In this document: positions 1 through 6,433 of the stretch, in pieces
Numbering within the stretch: position 1 is the first letter of the stretch
How the letters are laid out: the number at the start of each line of letters is the position of its first letter
NCBI GenBank assembly: GCA_017621515.1
Contig: JAGASY010000036.1
Span: forward strand, 1 to 34,568
Length of the DNA stretch: 34,568 bases
DNA from: Bacteroidaceae bacterium
Lineage (GTDB): Bacteria; Bacteroidota; Bacteroidia; Bacteroidales; Bacteroidaceae
Direction of reading: 5' to 3'
Position numbers and translations under genes: made by a program
Notes under the pieces: model-generated
The model's input: the letters and a program-made list of their open reading frames with translations, nothing else
Database searches by the model: none
What the model was told of the DNA's origin: nothing

Positions 1-78
1 GTAGTCTTTTCATATTATTTTAAATTTAAAAGTTGTAAGTTCGTTTTGTCATGCGGTTTTGAGTGCCCGCTGTTTATG

Positions 79-107
79 TCGGGAATGCTTACGGCGGACA
101 TTCCCGA
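79..107 (-). terminator. Stem-loop after the lipoprotein gene
   Basis: A 9-bp perfect inverted repeat (TCGGGAATG / CATTCCCGA) with an 11-nt loop lies just past the stop of the minus-strand lipoprotein gene. No clear U-run follows on the minus strand, so it could be a weak or factor-assisted terminator or simply an mRNA 3' stabilising hairpin. Confidence 0.35.
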
Positions 108-112
108 TACTT

Positions 113-733
113 TCAATTGCTGCGCTTGAATACCGACTCCATTTCATGACTCATCAACACAAGCTCGTCGTCGGTAAGTTTCATGATATGGAATGTATCT
201 ACAATCTCCCCCTTTTCTTCACCGATTACTTTGGGCGAGTGCAGGAGTAGCATACCGTTCTCCAGTTTCCATCTGTCATATTCAATCGTCATATTATAGG
301 TGGCAGCCTTTCCGTTGGAATTGAGTTCAAGGCTTTGCATTCCACCCTTGCCGTCGGGCTGAGTCCAGAGGTGTTGCAGTGCTGTAAGATTAATTGCCAC
401 AGATGCGGTCATATCTCCGTTGGACGTTACTGTATAGATAATGTCTATGTCGTCTCCGCTTTCCGCACCGCCGGTGATTGTGCTGACAGGAACATTTATC
501 AGCAGAGTGTCTCCGCTGTCATCCACCAGTTCGAGGACATTCATGCTTGTTCCGTCGCCGACTTTGCCTGTGGCTTCCACGATGTCCGGAATTTCCGTCA
601 TGGGCAGTACAACCACATCTTCTTGTTCTTGCGTCTTTTTAGGCTTGTCGATACAGCTCGATAGAAGTGTCGCAATGACTAAGAAGTGTATAAGTATGCT
701 TGCCGTATGTTTTGTTCTCATATCCATATTCAT
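113..733 (-). CDS. Lipoprotein, possibly lipocalin-like
   Basis: A 206-residue protein with a lipoprotein signal: a hydrophobic stretch (about residues 13-25) ends in a lipobox LSSC with Cys at about 27, so it is probably lipid-anchored in the periplasm or outer membrane. The mature part is acidic near its start (QEQEDVVV) and then predicted to be rich in beta strands. The C-terminal segment (TFHIMKLTDDELVLMS) resembles the closing strand of lipocalin-like lipoproteins common in Bacteroides; that family link is from memory and not certain. In-frame Met codons at residues 3 and 5 are alternative starts. The gene stands alone, with a TATCTTTG promoter about 100 nt upstream and a stem-loop downstream. 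No partner gene hints at a substrate. Confidence 0.8.
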   Translation of the reverse strand: MNMDMRTKHTASILIHFLVIATLLSSCIDKPKKTQEQEDVVVLPMTEIPDIVEATGKVGDGTSMNVLELVDDSGDTLLINVPVSTITGGAESGDDIDIIYTVTSNGDMTASVAINLTALQHLWTQPDGKGGMQSLELNSNGKAATYNMTIEYDRWKLENGMLLLHSPKVIGEEKGEIVDTFHIMKLTDDELVLMSHEMESVFKRSN

Positions 734-835
734 GTTATGATATGTTCAGATTCAAAAAAAGTATTCGTCTTTTTCTGCTTTTCCAACATTTCCCGCATAA
801 AGCGGTTCGCCGATGGAATAAACCGTAGTCAAGTA

Positions 836-864
836 CAAAGATACGTGAATAATCAGAAAAACAA
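836..864 (-). promoter_or_regulatory. Bacteroidetes-type promoter for the lipoprotein gene
   Basis: Read on the minus strand, TTG is followed after 18 nt by TATCTTTG, matching the Bacteroidetes primary-sigma pattern (TTTG / TAnnTTTG). It implies a start near 829 and a 5' UTR of about 95 nt. Confidence 0.6.
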
Positions 865-940
865 TCATCCCGTCTTGCTTTTTTGCTTAAATGGGCATTT
901 TAGTGGGGCATTTGTGAATACATCCGTTTTAAGCACGCTA

Positions 941-1636
941 AAATCGGCTTTTTCAATTTGACAAAATGATATTTTCGCCCAAAATGAAAATTTAACACTT
1001 CGAGCGATTTTTTGCTGGGGACGAAGAGCCGAAAAATTTATTGTAAGGATAAATATCTGATAATCAGCAAGATATAATTTTATTCAAAATGCTCAAAAAA
1101 ACGTGTCGGACGTAATTTTTTGAAAATTCTGAGTGCTTTGGTAATCTGTTGATTATTAATATTTTATAGATAAATCCGCCGTTCATGCTCTCAAATGTTC
1201 TCAAAAAATCACTCGCTTTTAAGTTCTTGTTCGATCACTCTTTCAAATCAATGATTTATACACTTCTTAACATTTCGGCCGAAGCAAACTGCTTTTTTCT
1301 TCGCTCTCCACTGTTTTAATCTTTTCAGCGCGCTGTCGTCAAATTTTCAGCGCACAGTGAGAGAATTTCCACTGCGCTGCAAATAAAATTGCAGTGCGCT
1401 GCGAAGAAAAAAACTGTGCGCTGGAAATTTGAAAACTTAGTAGTTTTTTTCCAAGAACTCTTCGCTATAGGTGAATAAATGTAAAAGAACTGCCTAAAAG
1501 CGAAACACTATTTCACAATTCACAGAGCCTTCTGAAAATGCGTGTAGAATCCCCGTTCTTCGAGAAAAGTTCGGCGAGACTCATTTTGGAGCGTTCCAGA
1601 GGGGTTGGAATTTTAACATTTGGCAAAATCAAAAAG
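941..1636 (+). repeat. Interspersed intergenic repeat, copy 1 (~0.69 kb)
   Basis: This AT-rich block is one of three diverged copies in the window (the others are 17536-18222 inverted and 34085-34568 truncated by the window edge). Order of shared blocks: left edge containing ATGATATTTTCGCCC, a TTAACACTT block, a TCAAAAAAACGTG-like block, a block near TTCTTAACATTTCGG, the GCGC core (1326-1424), a TTTGAAAACTTAG block, the run GAAACACTATTTCACAATT, and a right edge GAATTTTAACATTT...AAAATCAAAAAG. Copies 1 and 3 share an exact 24-nt stretch at the left edge, and copies 1 and 2 share a 19-nt run on the right. No gene, transposase or known RNA was recognised. Boundaries are approximate, defined by where similarity fades. 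Confidence 0.85.
1326..1424 (+). repeat. Five-site phased GCGC array (core of repeat copy 1)
   Basis: Five short GC-rich sites in AT-rich DNA: CAGCGCGCTG, CAGCGCACAG, ACTGCGCTGC, GCAGTGCGCTGC and ACTGTGCGCTGG. Their GCGC tetranucleotides begin at 1328, 1350, 1374, 1396 and 1418, so steps are 22, 24, 22 and 22 nt. Sites 1-2 read in one orientation and sites 4-5 in the other, so sites 2 and 5 with flanks form an inverted repeat (18 of 19 bp). The same five-site spacing recurs in the other two copies. Confidence 0.85.
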
Positions 1637-1823
1637 ATAGTATAATAGTGCTAAATTGATGGTTGTGGAATTAAAAATACTCGACTTGTTGTCATTTTGT
1701 CAAAATGAAATACCCCTCCAAAAAACGATGTCAAAAATTTTGTTATGGGAATAGTTTGTTGAATATACTGCTTATTAAGTTAGTATTGCGATAAAAACAC
1801 CTTCTTAGTTGTCAGAAAAAACA
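1637..1823. other. AT-rich intergenic stretch without recognised features
   Basis: Between repeat copy 1 and the promoter of the DUF2442 gene I see only AT-rich DNA. A 13-nt string at 1692-1704 (TCATTTTGTCAAA) is the exact inverse complement of 957-969 at the left edge of the repeat, so the element may extend to about 1705 with imperfect terminal inverted repeats. Copy 2 does not clearly support this. Confidence 0.4.
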
Positions 1824-1832
1824 TTGAAATCC

Positions 1833-1861
1833 TGTTTCTCACAAAAAATGTGCTATCTTTG
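1833..1861 (+). promoter_or_regulatory. Promoter upstream of the DUF2442 gene
   Basis: A TATCTTTG -7 box lies at 1854-1861. No clean TTTG occurs 19-20 nt upstream; TGTTT at 1833 is the nearest candidate. The implied start is about 1868, only 20 nt before the small MPQIS-like reading frame. Confidence 0.5.
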
Positions 1862-1887
1862 CAGTTGTCGATAAAAAAGTAACAGCT

Positions 1888-1926
1888 ATGCCGCAAATCA
1901 GCACTTCGATATGTTTACAGAAGTAG
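1888..1926 (+). pseudogene. Probable scar of a DUF4160 gene (first few codons only)
   Basis: A 12-codon frame starts at an ATG placed just after the promoter and encodes MPQISTSICLQK before a stop, overlapping the start of the DUF2442 gene. DUF4160 proteins are commonly encoded directly upstream of DUF2442 and typically begin MPTIS or MPQIS followed by a phenylalanine-rich segment. Here only the opening residues remain, as if the rest had been deleted. This is inferred from position and five residues, so chance is possible. Confidence 0.35.
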
Positions 1927-2144
1927 TGAAAGCCGAGTATGTGGATGGGTACCGCATCCGGTTATGGTTCAATAACCAAGTGACCAAAGTTGTGGATTTA
2001 CGTTCCTCGTTGAAGGGCAGGGTATTCGAGCCGCTGAAAGACTTGGAAATCTTTAGGCAGTTCACAGTGAAGTATAATACCATAGAATGGAAAAACGGTG
2101 CGGATTTTGCCCCTGAGTACCTGTTCTCCTTGCCGGAGGCTTGA
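1911..2144 (+). CDS. DUF2442 domain protein
   Basis: A 77-residue protein matching the DUF2442 pattern: an N-terminal strand pair (VVKAEYVDGYRIRLWFNN), VVDLRSSLKGRVFEPLKD in the middle, and FTVKYNTIEWKNGADFAPEYLF near the end, where the W-x-NG-x-D-x-APE-x-L signature is typical. Length is normal for the family. DUF2442 proteins are usually the second gene of a two-gene unit with DUF4160, often discussed as toxin-antitoxin-like, but no activity is established for this one. The usual upstream partner is missing apart from a possible 5-codon remnant, so this looks like an orphaned member. Confidence 0.8.
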   Translation: MFTEVVKAEYVDGYRIRLWFNNQVTKVVDLRSSLKGRVFEPLKDLEIFRQFTVKYNTIEWKNGADFAPEYLFSLPEA

Positions 2145-2308
2145 AAGCCTATTGGATAGTCCCATTTCCTGTCTGCTTTTTGCGGATGGTTGTAGAGTGC
2201 AGGTGTTTTTTTCTTTTCCAACCTCTTGGTTTTATCATTTTTTCTATGCCATTACATAGCGTAGAGAGGGCATTATAAGCCATTCTGAAAAAAAATCTAT
2301 GCGATTTA

Positions 2309-2340
2309 TTTGTACACCTCAAAAAATGTCCTTACCTTTG
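2309..2340 (+). promoter_or_regulatory. tRNA promoter
   Basis: TTTG at 2309-2312 is followed after 20 nt by TACCTTTG at 2333-2340, a near-ideal Bacteroidetes promoter placed about 50 nt before the mature tRNA. Confidence 0.75.
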
Positions 2341-2392
2341 CAGCGCAATTGAGAAAAAGGATACGAATTTAATTATTCTCACATATTAACAT

Positions 2393-2465
2393 CGCGGGGT
2401 GGAGCAGTTGGTAGCTCGCCAGGCTCATAACCTGGAGGTCGTTCGTTCGAGTCGAGCCCCCGCAA
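2393..2465 (+). tRNA. Initiator tRNA-fMet (anticodon CAT)
   Basis: A full cloverleaf folds: acceptor CGCGGGG with CCCCGCA leaving a C1 x A72 mismatch, D stem GAGC/GCTC (A11:U24 pair), anticodon arm CCAGG-CTCATAA-CCTGG, 5-nt variable loop, and T arm GTTCG-TTCGAGT-CGAGC. The C1 x A72 mismatch and A11:U24 pair mark a bacterial initiator. Oddity: the three G:C pairs usual at 29-31/39-41 are reduced to two, since position 29:41 is A:U. The 3' CCA is not encoded. A strong promoter precedes it and an intrinsic terminator follows. Confidence 0.93.
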
Positions 2466-2471
2466 CTACAG

Positions 2472-2512
2472 AAGCGGTAAATATCGGATATTCCATATTT
2501 ACCGCTTTTATT
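2472..2512 (+). terminator. Intrinsic terminator after the tRNA
   Basis: A 13-bp perfect stem (AAGCGGTAAATAT / ATATTTACCGCTT) with a 10-nt loop, followed by TTATT, begins 7 nt after the tRNA end. Confidence 0.85.
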
Positions 2513-2574
2513 ATGTGTATGCGTAGGGTGCGGCGGGGCGGAGGCGCATCTTTCTTTTTCTTGACGGATGTATC

Positions 2575-2602
2575 TTGTTTTGGAAATTATCATGTATCTT
2601 TG
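2575..2602 (+). promoter_or_regulatory. Promoter of the ACT/PFL/U32 operon
   Basis: TATCTTTG at 2595-2602 lies 37 nt before the ATG of the ACT-domain gene. A TTG occurs 17 nt upstream, slightly short of the usual spacing. Confidence 0.55.
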
Positions 2603-2639
2603 CAACTGATTTTGAACATTCTGAAACAAAAAGAAACTT

Positions 2640-2912
2640 ATGACAAGAGCAATCATTACAGTTGTCGGAAAAGACACTGTCGGAATTATAGCCAAGGTAT
2701 GTACTTATCTGGCGGACAATCAGATTAATATTCTTGATATTTCACAGACTATCGTGCAGGAGTATTTTAATATGATGATGATTGTGGATATGACCAAGTG
2801 TGTGAAGTCGTTTGACTCTGTGGCTTCCGAACTGACAGAGATAGGAGTGAACACGGGAGTGCAGGTGAAATGCCAGCTTGAGGATATTTTTGACAAGATG
2901 CACCGTATCTAA
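2640..2912 (+). CDS. ACT domain-containing protein, UPF0237 family
   Basis: A 90-residue single ACT domain (beta-alpha-beta-beta-alpha-beta), the full normal length of UPF0237. The opening [19 protein letters not shown] is the standard first strand and helix, with the glycine-containing turn where ACT domains bind small ligands, often amino acids. The gene begins a three-gene run and is followed after 26 nt by the UPF0210/PFL gene, the arrangement seen for this pair across many bacteria. That context suggests a ligand-sensing or regulatory subunit of the neighbouring protein, but the function is unknown. Family assignment is secure; role is inference. Confidence 0.9.
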   Translation: MTRAIITVVGKDTVGIIAKVCTYLADNQINILDISQTIVQEYFNMMMIVDMTKCVKSFDSVASELTEIGVNTGVQVKCQLEDIFDKMHRI

Positions 2913-2938
2913 CATGTTATATTCAAGATTCTTCTATT

Positions 2939-4303
2939 ATGATTAATATATCGGAAGTGCTCGAAACGAACAAGATGATCGAGCAGGAGAACTTAGATGT
3001 GAGAACCATTACGATGGGAATAAGTCTGCTTGACTGTGCGGACAACGACCTTCAGGTTACTTGCAACAAGATATATGACAAGATAACCACGCTTGCGCGG
3101 AACCTCGTCAATACGGGAGAGGAGATTTCACGTGAATTTGCCATTCCCATTGTGAACAAGCGAATATCCATCACACCTATTTCGCTGGTGGGAGGTGCAT
3201 GTTGTAAGATTCCGGGCGATTATGTCCAGATAGCAAAGACGCTTGATCGTGCGGCAAAGGATGTCGGAGTTAATTTCCTTGGAGGATACAGTGCGGTGGT
3301 GTCGAAGGGCATGACACGCAGCGACGAGCTTCTCATCCGTTCCATACCGAAAGCGTTGGCATGTACAGAACGTATATGCAGCAGTGTCAATGTCGACTCC
3401 ACCAAGACCGGCATTAACATGGATGCGGTGAAGCTGATGGGAGAGATTATCCGTGAAACGGCTGAGGAGACGAAGGAGCAGGACTCACTGGGGTGTGCCA
3501 AGCTTGTGGTGCTGTGCAATGCCCCTGACGACAATCCGTTTATGGCGGGAGCCTTTCATGGGGTAAGCGAGGCGGATGCAATTATCAATGTCGGGGTCAG
3601 CGGTCCGGGAGTAGTGAAATATGCGCTTGAGCAGATTCCGGATGCCAATTTCGAGGTACTTTGTGAAACAATTAAGAAAACGGCATTCAAGATAACACGT
3701 GTGGGACAGCTTGTGGCGCAAGAGGCATCGAAGCGTCTCGGGATTCCGTTTGGAATCATCGACCTGTCGCTTGCTCCGACACCGGCTGTCGGCGACAGTG
3801 TGGCAGACATTCTGCAATGTATCGGAGTGGATCGTGCCGGTGCGCCGGGTACGACAGCCGCACTTGCACTGCTGAATGATCAGGTGAAGAAAGGCGGTGT
3901 GATGGCTTCGAGTTATGTGGGCGGACTGAGTGGAGCGTTCATCCCTGTCAGTGAAGACCAGGGCATGATTGACGCGGTGGAAGCTGGTGCGCTCACCATA
4001 GAGAAGCTTGAGGCTATGACCTGTGTGTGCTCTGTCGGGTTGGACATGATTGCCATTCCGGGCGATACGTCCGCAGCAACCATATCGGGAATCATTGCGG
4101 ACGAATCGGCTATTGGCATGATAAACCAGAAGACCACGGCTGTGCGCATCATTCCTGTCATCGGCAAGCAGGTGGGCGACACGGTGGAGTTTGGAGGACT
4201 TCTTGGACATGCGCCGGTAATGCCTGTGAACTCTTTTGCCTGTGACAGATTTGTGAACCGGGGCGGACGTATTCCGGCTCCGATACACAGTTTCAAGAAC
4301 TAA
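2939..4303 (+). CDS. PFL family protein (UPF0210)
   Basis: A 454-residue cytosolic protein with the usual length and conserved blocks of UPF0210: N-terminal [41 protein letters not shown] near residue 80, [12 protein letters not shown] near 120, [18 protein letters not shown] near 280 and a glycine-rich C-terminal part ending [15 protein letters not shown]. Members have a fold related to pyruvate formate-lyase, hence the name, but I see no glycyl-radical motif of the active enzymes and no biochemical role is established. It sits 26 nt after the UPF0237 ACT gene, its common partner, and 30 nt before a U32-family gene, so all three are probably one transcript. Confidence 0.92.
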   Translation: MINISEVLETNKMIEQENLDVRTITMGISLLDCADNDLQVTCNKIYDKITTLARNLVNTGEEISREFAIPIVNKRISITPISLVGGACCKIPGDYVQIAKTLDRAAKDVGVNFLGGYSAVVSKGMTRSDELLIRSIPKALACTERICSSVNVDSTKTGINMDAVKLMGEIIRETAEETKEQDSLGCAKLVVLCNAPDDNPFMAGAFHGVSEADAIINVGVSGPGVVKYALEQIPDANFEVLCETIKKTAFKITRVGQLVAQEASKRLGIPFGIIDLSLAPTPAVGDSVADILQCIGVDRAGAPGTTAALALLNDQVKKGGVMASSYVGGLSGAFIPVSEDQGMIDAVEAGALTIEKLEAMTCVCSVGLDMIAIPGDTSAATISGIIADESAIGMINQKTTAVRIIPVIGKQVGDTVEFGGLLGHAPVMPVNSFACDRFVNRGGRIPAPIHSFKN

Positions 4304-4333
4304 GGGCTGATGCCGGTATAATGGATGTGAAGG

Positions 4334-5596
4334 ATGAAACGCGAAGATTTTGAGATAATGGCTCCCGTCGGTTCGAGGGAGTCGCTTGCGGCAGCAATCA
4401 AAGCTGGTGCCAATTCTGTGTATTTCGGGATTGGAAAGCTGAACATGCGGTCGCATTCGGCAAACGCTTTCACCATAGACGACTTGAAGGAAATTGCGCA
4501 GATATGCCATGACCACGGTCTGAAGAGCTATCTGACTGTCAATACCATCATATATGGTGAGGACATCGAGACCATGCACGAGATTATAGATGCGGCAAAG
4601 GAGGCTAACGTGTCCGCAGTCATTGCGAGTGACGTGGCTGTGATGACTTACTGCCGAGCCGTAGGTCAGGAGGTGCATCTGAGCACGCAGCTCAACATCT
4701 CCAATATCGAAGCCTTAAAGTTCTACGCGCAGTTTGCGGATGTGGTGGTGCTTGCCCGCGAACTCAACATGTGGCAGGTGAAAGCCATCTACGAACAGAT
4801 TGTGGCGCAGGACGTAAGAGGTCCTAAGGGCGAACTGGTCAGAATCGAAATGTTCTGTCACGGTGCGCTCTGCATGGCGATAAGCGGCAAGTGCTATTTG
4901 AGCCTGAACAATGCCAACCGGAGTGCCAACCGCGGAGAATGTGTGCAGATTTGCCGCAGAGGTTACGAGGTGACAGACTTGGAGACAGGTACGAAACTGA
5001 ATATAGACAACAAATACATCATGTCACCGAAGGATTTGAAGACCATTGACTTCATGGACATCATGATGAACGCGGGGGTACGTGTATTCAAGATTGAGGG
5101 CAGGGCGCGCGGACCGGAGTATGTGCACACGGTGGTGAGTGCATACAATGAAGCCATATTGTCTGTTCTCGACGGTACGTTCACGGATGAGAAGAAGGCA
5201 TTGTGGGACGAGCGGCTGTCAACAGTGTTCAACCGTGGCTTCTGGGACGGATATTATCAGGGACAGAAGTTAGGTGAATGGTGCGAGGTATATGGCTCTA
5301 AAGCAACGGAAAAGAAAGTCTATGTAGGTAAGTGTATCAAGTATTTCTCTCAGATAGGTGTGGCTGAGTTCCTAATAGAGAATGTGGATTTGAACGTGGG
5401 CGACAAGATTCTCGTGACAGGCAATGCGACAGGCGTATTGATGCAGCATGTGGAAGAGATTCGCTACGACTTGCAGCCTGTCGCTACGGCAACACGCGGT
5501 CAGCACATTTCTTTCAAGACGGATGAACGTGTGCGTCCTAATGACAAACTGTATAAACTTGTGGATGCTACGGACATGAGGCTTACGCAGCAGTGA
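4334..5596 (+). CDS. U32-family protein, probable tRNA/rRNA hydroxylation factor (TrhP/RlhA type)
   Basis: A 420-residue member of the family once called peptidase U32. The TIM-barrel-like N-terminal part starts FEIMAPVGSRESLAAAIKAGANSVYFG. The cysteine signature is intact: FCHGALC and SGKC (about residues 174-188), then RGECVQICR (about 203-211). In characterised relatives these cysteines go with an iron-sulfur cluster and the proteins act in 5-hydroxyuridine formation in tRNA (TrhP/YegQ) or 23S rRNA hydroxylation (RlhA/YdcP), not proteolysis. Length is closer to TrhP than to the larger RlhA. It is the last gene of the ACT-PFL run and is followed by a strong stem-loop. The exact RNA target cannot be read from the sequence. 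Confidence 0.88.
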   Translation: MKREDFEIMAPVGSRESLAAAIKAGANSVYFGIGKLNMRSHSANAFTIDDLKEIAQICHDHGLKSYLTVNTIIYGEDIETMHEIIDAAKEANVSAVIASDVAVMTYCRAVGQEVHLSTQLNISNIEALKFYAQFADVVVLARELNMWQVKAIYEQIVAQDVRGPKGELVRIEMFCHGALCMAISGKCYLSLNNANRSANRGECVQICRRGYEVTDLETGTKLNIDNKYIMSPKDLKTIDFMDIMMNAGVRVFKIEGRARGPEYVHTVVSAYNEAILSVLDGTFTDEKKALWDERLSTVFNRGFWDGYYQGQKLGEWCEVYGSKATEKKVYVGKCIKYFSQIGVAEFLIENVDLNVGDKILVTGNATGVLMQHVEEIRYDLQPVATATRGQHISFKTDERVRPNDKLYKLVDATDMRLTQQ

Positions 5597-5701
5597 GGCG
5601 CAGTTGATTTTCATTTTGCTGTAGCGAAGGGATGTTCTTAGGTTTCGCTTGCCGTAGTTGTAGAGAATTGTTTATAGTCAATTCGTTGTTTTATATATAA
5701 G

Positions 5702-5742
5702 GTATGCCCGACAGATTTCTTTCTGGAAATTTGTCGGGCATA
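5702..5742. terminator. Bidirectional terminator between convergent genes
   Basis: A long stem (GTATGCCCGACAGATTTC paired with GGAAATTTGTCGGGCATAT, with a short loop) lies between the plus-strand U32 gene and the minus-strand PAP2 gene. AT-rich runs flank both sides, so it could stop transcription from either direction. Confidence 0.75.
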
Positions 5743-5794
5743 TCTCTTTATATAAGTGTGGAACTGTCTGGCAAACCTGTATTGGTGGTGGAAT

Positions 5795-6433
5795 CTATTT
5801 ATAGAAGAATGGTGCGGTGAGTATAGTCAACATCAATACTGTATATGCCCATAGCAGATGTTGTGCACTCAGATGTTTGTTCTCCCAAGAAATGAAGCCG
5901 AAAATGAGGATAGACGACAATGTACCGATTATGGCACCAGCCATGATGTCTCCCGGATAATGAACTCCTAAATAAAGACGTGTATAGCAGTTGAGTAGTG
6001 CCCAAAATGCCATCATGGCATTGAGTCGTTTGTTTTTGAACACAAAGTGTAAAGCAGTTGCCAGTGCAAAAGTGTTAGCGGCATGACATGACGGAAAACC
6101 GAATTTGCCACTGCGGTAGTTGTTGACAATGTGTAGCAGGTTGGATATGGGATTGTCTGGATTGGAGGGACGCATACGTCCGATGGCATCTCTTATGACA
6201 TGCCCGCACAATTGGTCGGATACTGTGATGGTGGCTGCCATACATAATATGAATATAATCAGGGTGCGGGGATGATGCCTCATATTGAGGACGGCTATGG
6301 CAATGAGCGTGGCATAAAGTGGAATCCATGTCATTTTATTGGTATATGCCAGCATGATTTTGTCGAGGATATTGCAATGGAGACTGTTGATAAGCAGCAG
6401 AAGCTCTGTGTCAATTTGTGTGATATAGTTCAT
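5795..6433 (-). CDS. PAP2-family membrane phosphatase (lipid A or undecaprenyl pyrophosphate phosphatase)
   Basis: A 212-residue integral membrane protein with several hydrophobic helices and all three PAP2 motifs: R-x6-RP (RDAIGRMRP, about 82-90, Arg replacing the usual Lys), PSCH (about 113-116, giving the base-side His), and TRLYLGVHYPGD (about 149-160, with the nucleophilic His and the final Asp). Such enzymes dephosphorylate lipid phosphates at the membrane. It is the last gene of an 11-gene LPS operon and overlaps the preceding GT4 gene by 23 nt. That position favours a lipid A phosphatase (LpxE/LpxF-like) or an undecaprenyl pyrophosphate phosphatase. Motifs alone do not separate these. 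Confidence 0.85.
   Translation of the reverse strand: MNYITQIDTELLLLINSLHCNILDKIMLAYTNKMTWIPLYATLIAIAVLNMRHHPRTLIIFILCMAATITVSDQLCGHVIRDAIGRMRPSNPDNPISNLLHIVNNYRSGKFGFPSCHAANTFALATALHFVFKNKRLNAMMAFWALLNCYTRLYLGVHYPGDIMAGAIIGTLSSILIFGFISWENKHLSAQHLLWAYTVLMLTILTAPFFYK

Noticed and set aside
1326..1424. CRISPR-like array (five short repeats at ~22-nt spacing)
   Set aside because: Repeat cores are only about 10 bp, they occur in both orientations, spacers are about 12 bp and similar between copies, and no cas genes are nearby.
2399..2728. A 109-codon plus-strand frame over the tRNA and promoter
   Set aside because: It overlaps the initiator tRNA, a terminator and the start of the ACT gene; it cannot be a real protein gene.
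3485..4678. A 397-codon open frame on the minus strand
   Set aside because: It lies opposite the PFL and U32 genes, spans their junction and its translation is His/Arg/Ser-rich with no family likeness. It is an antisense shadow of GC-biased coding DNA.
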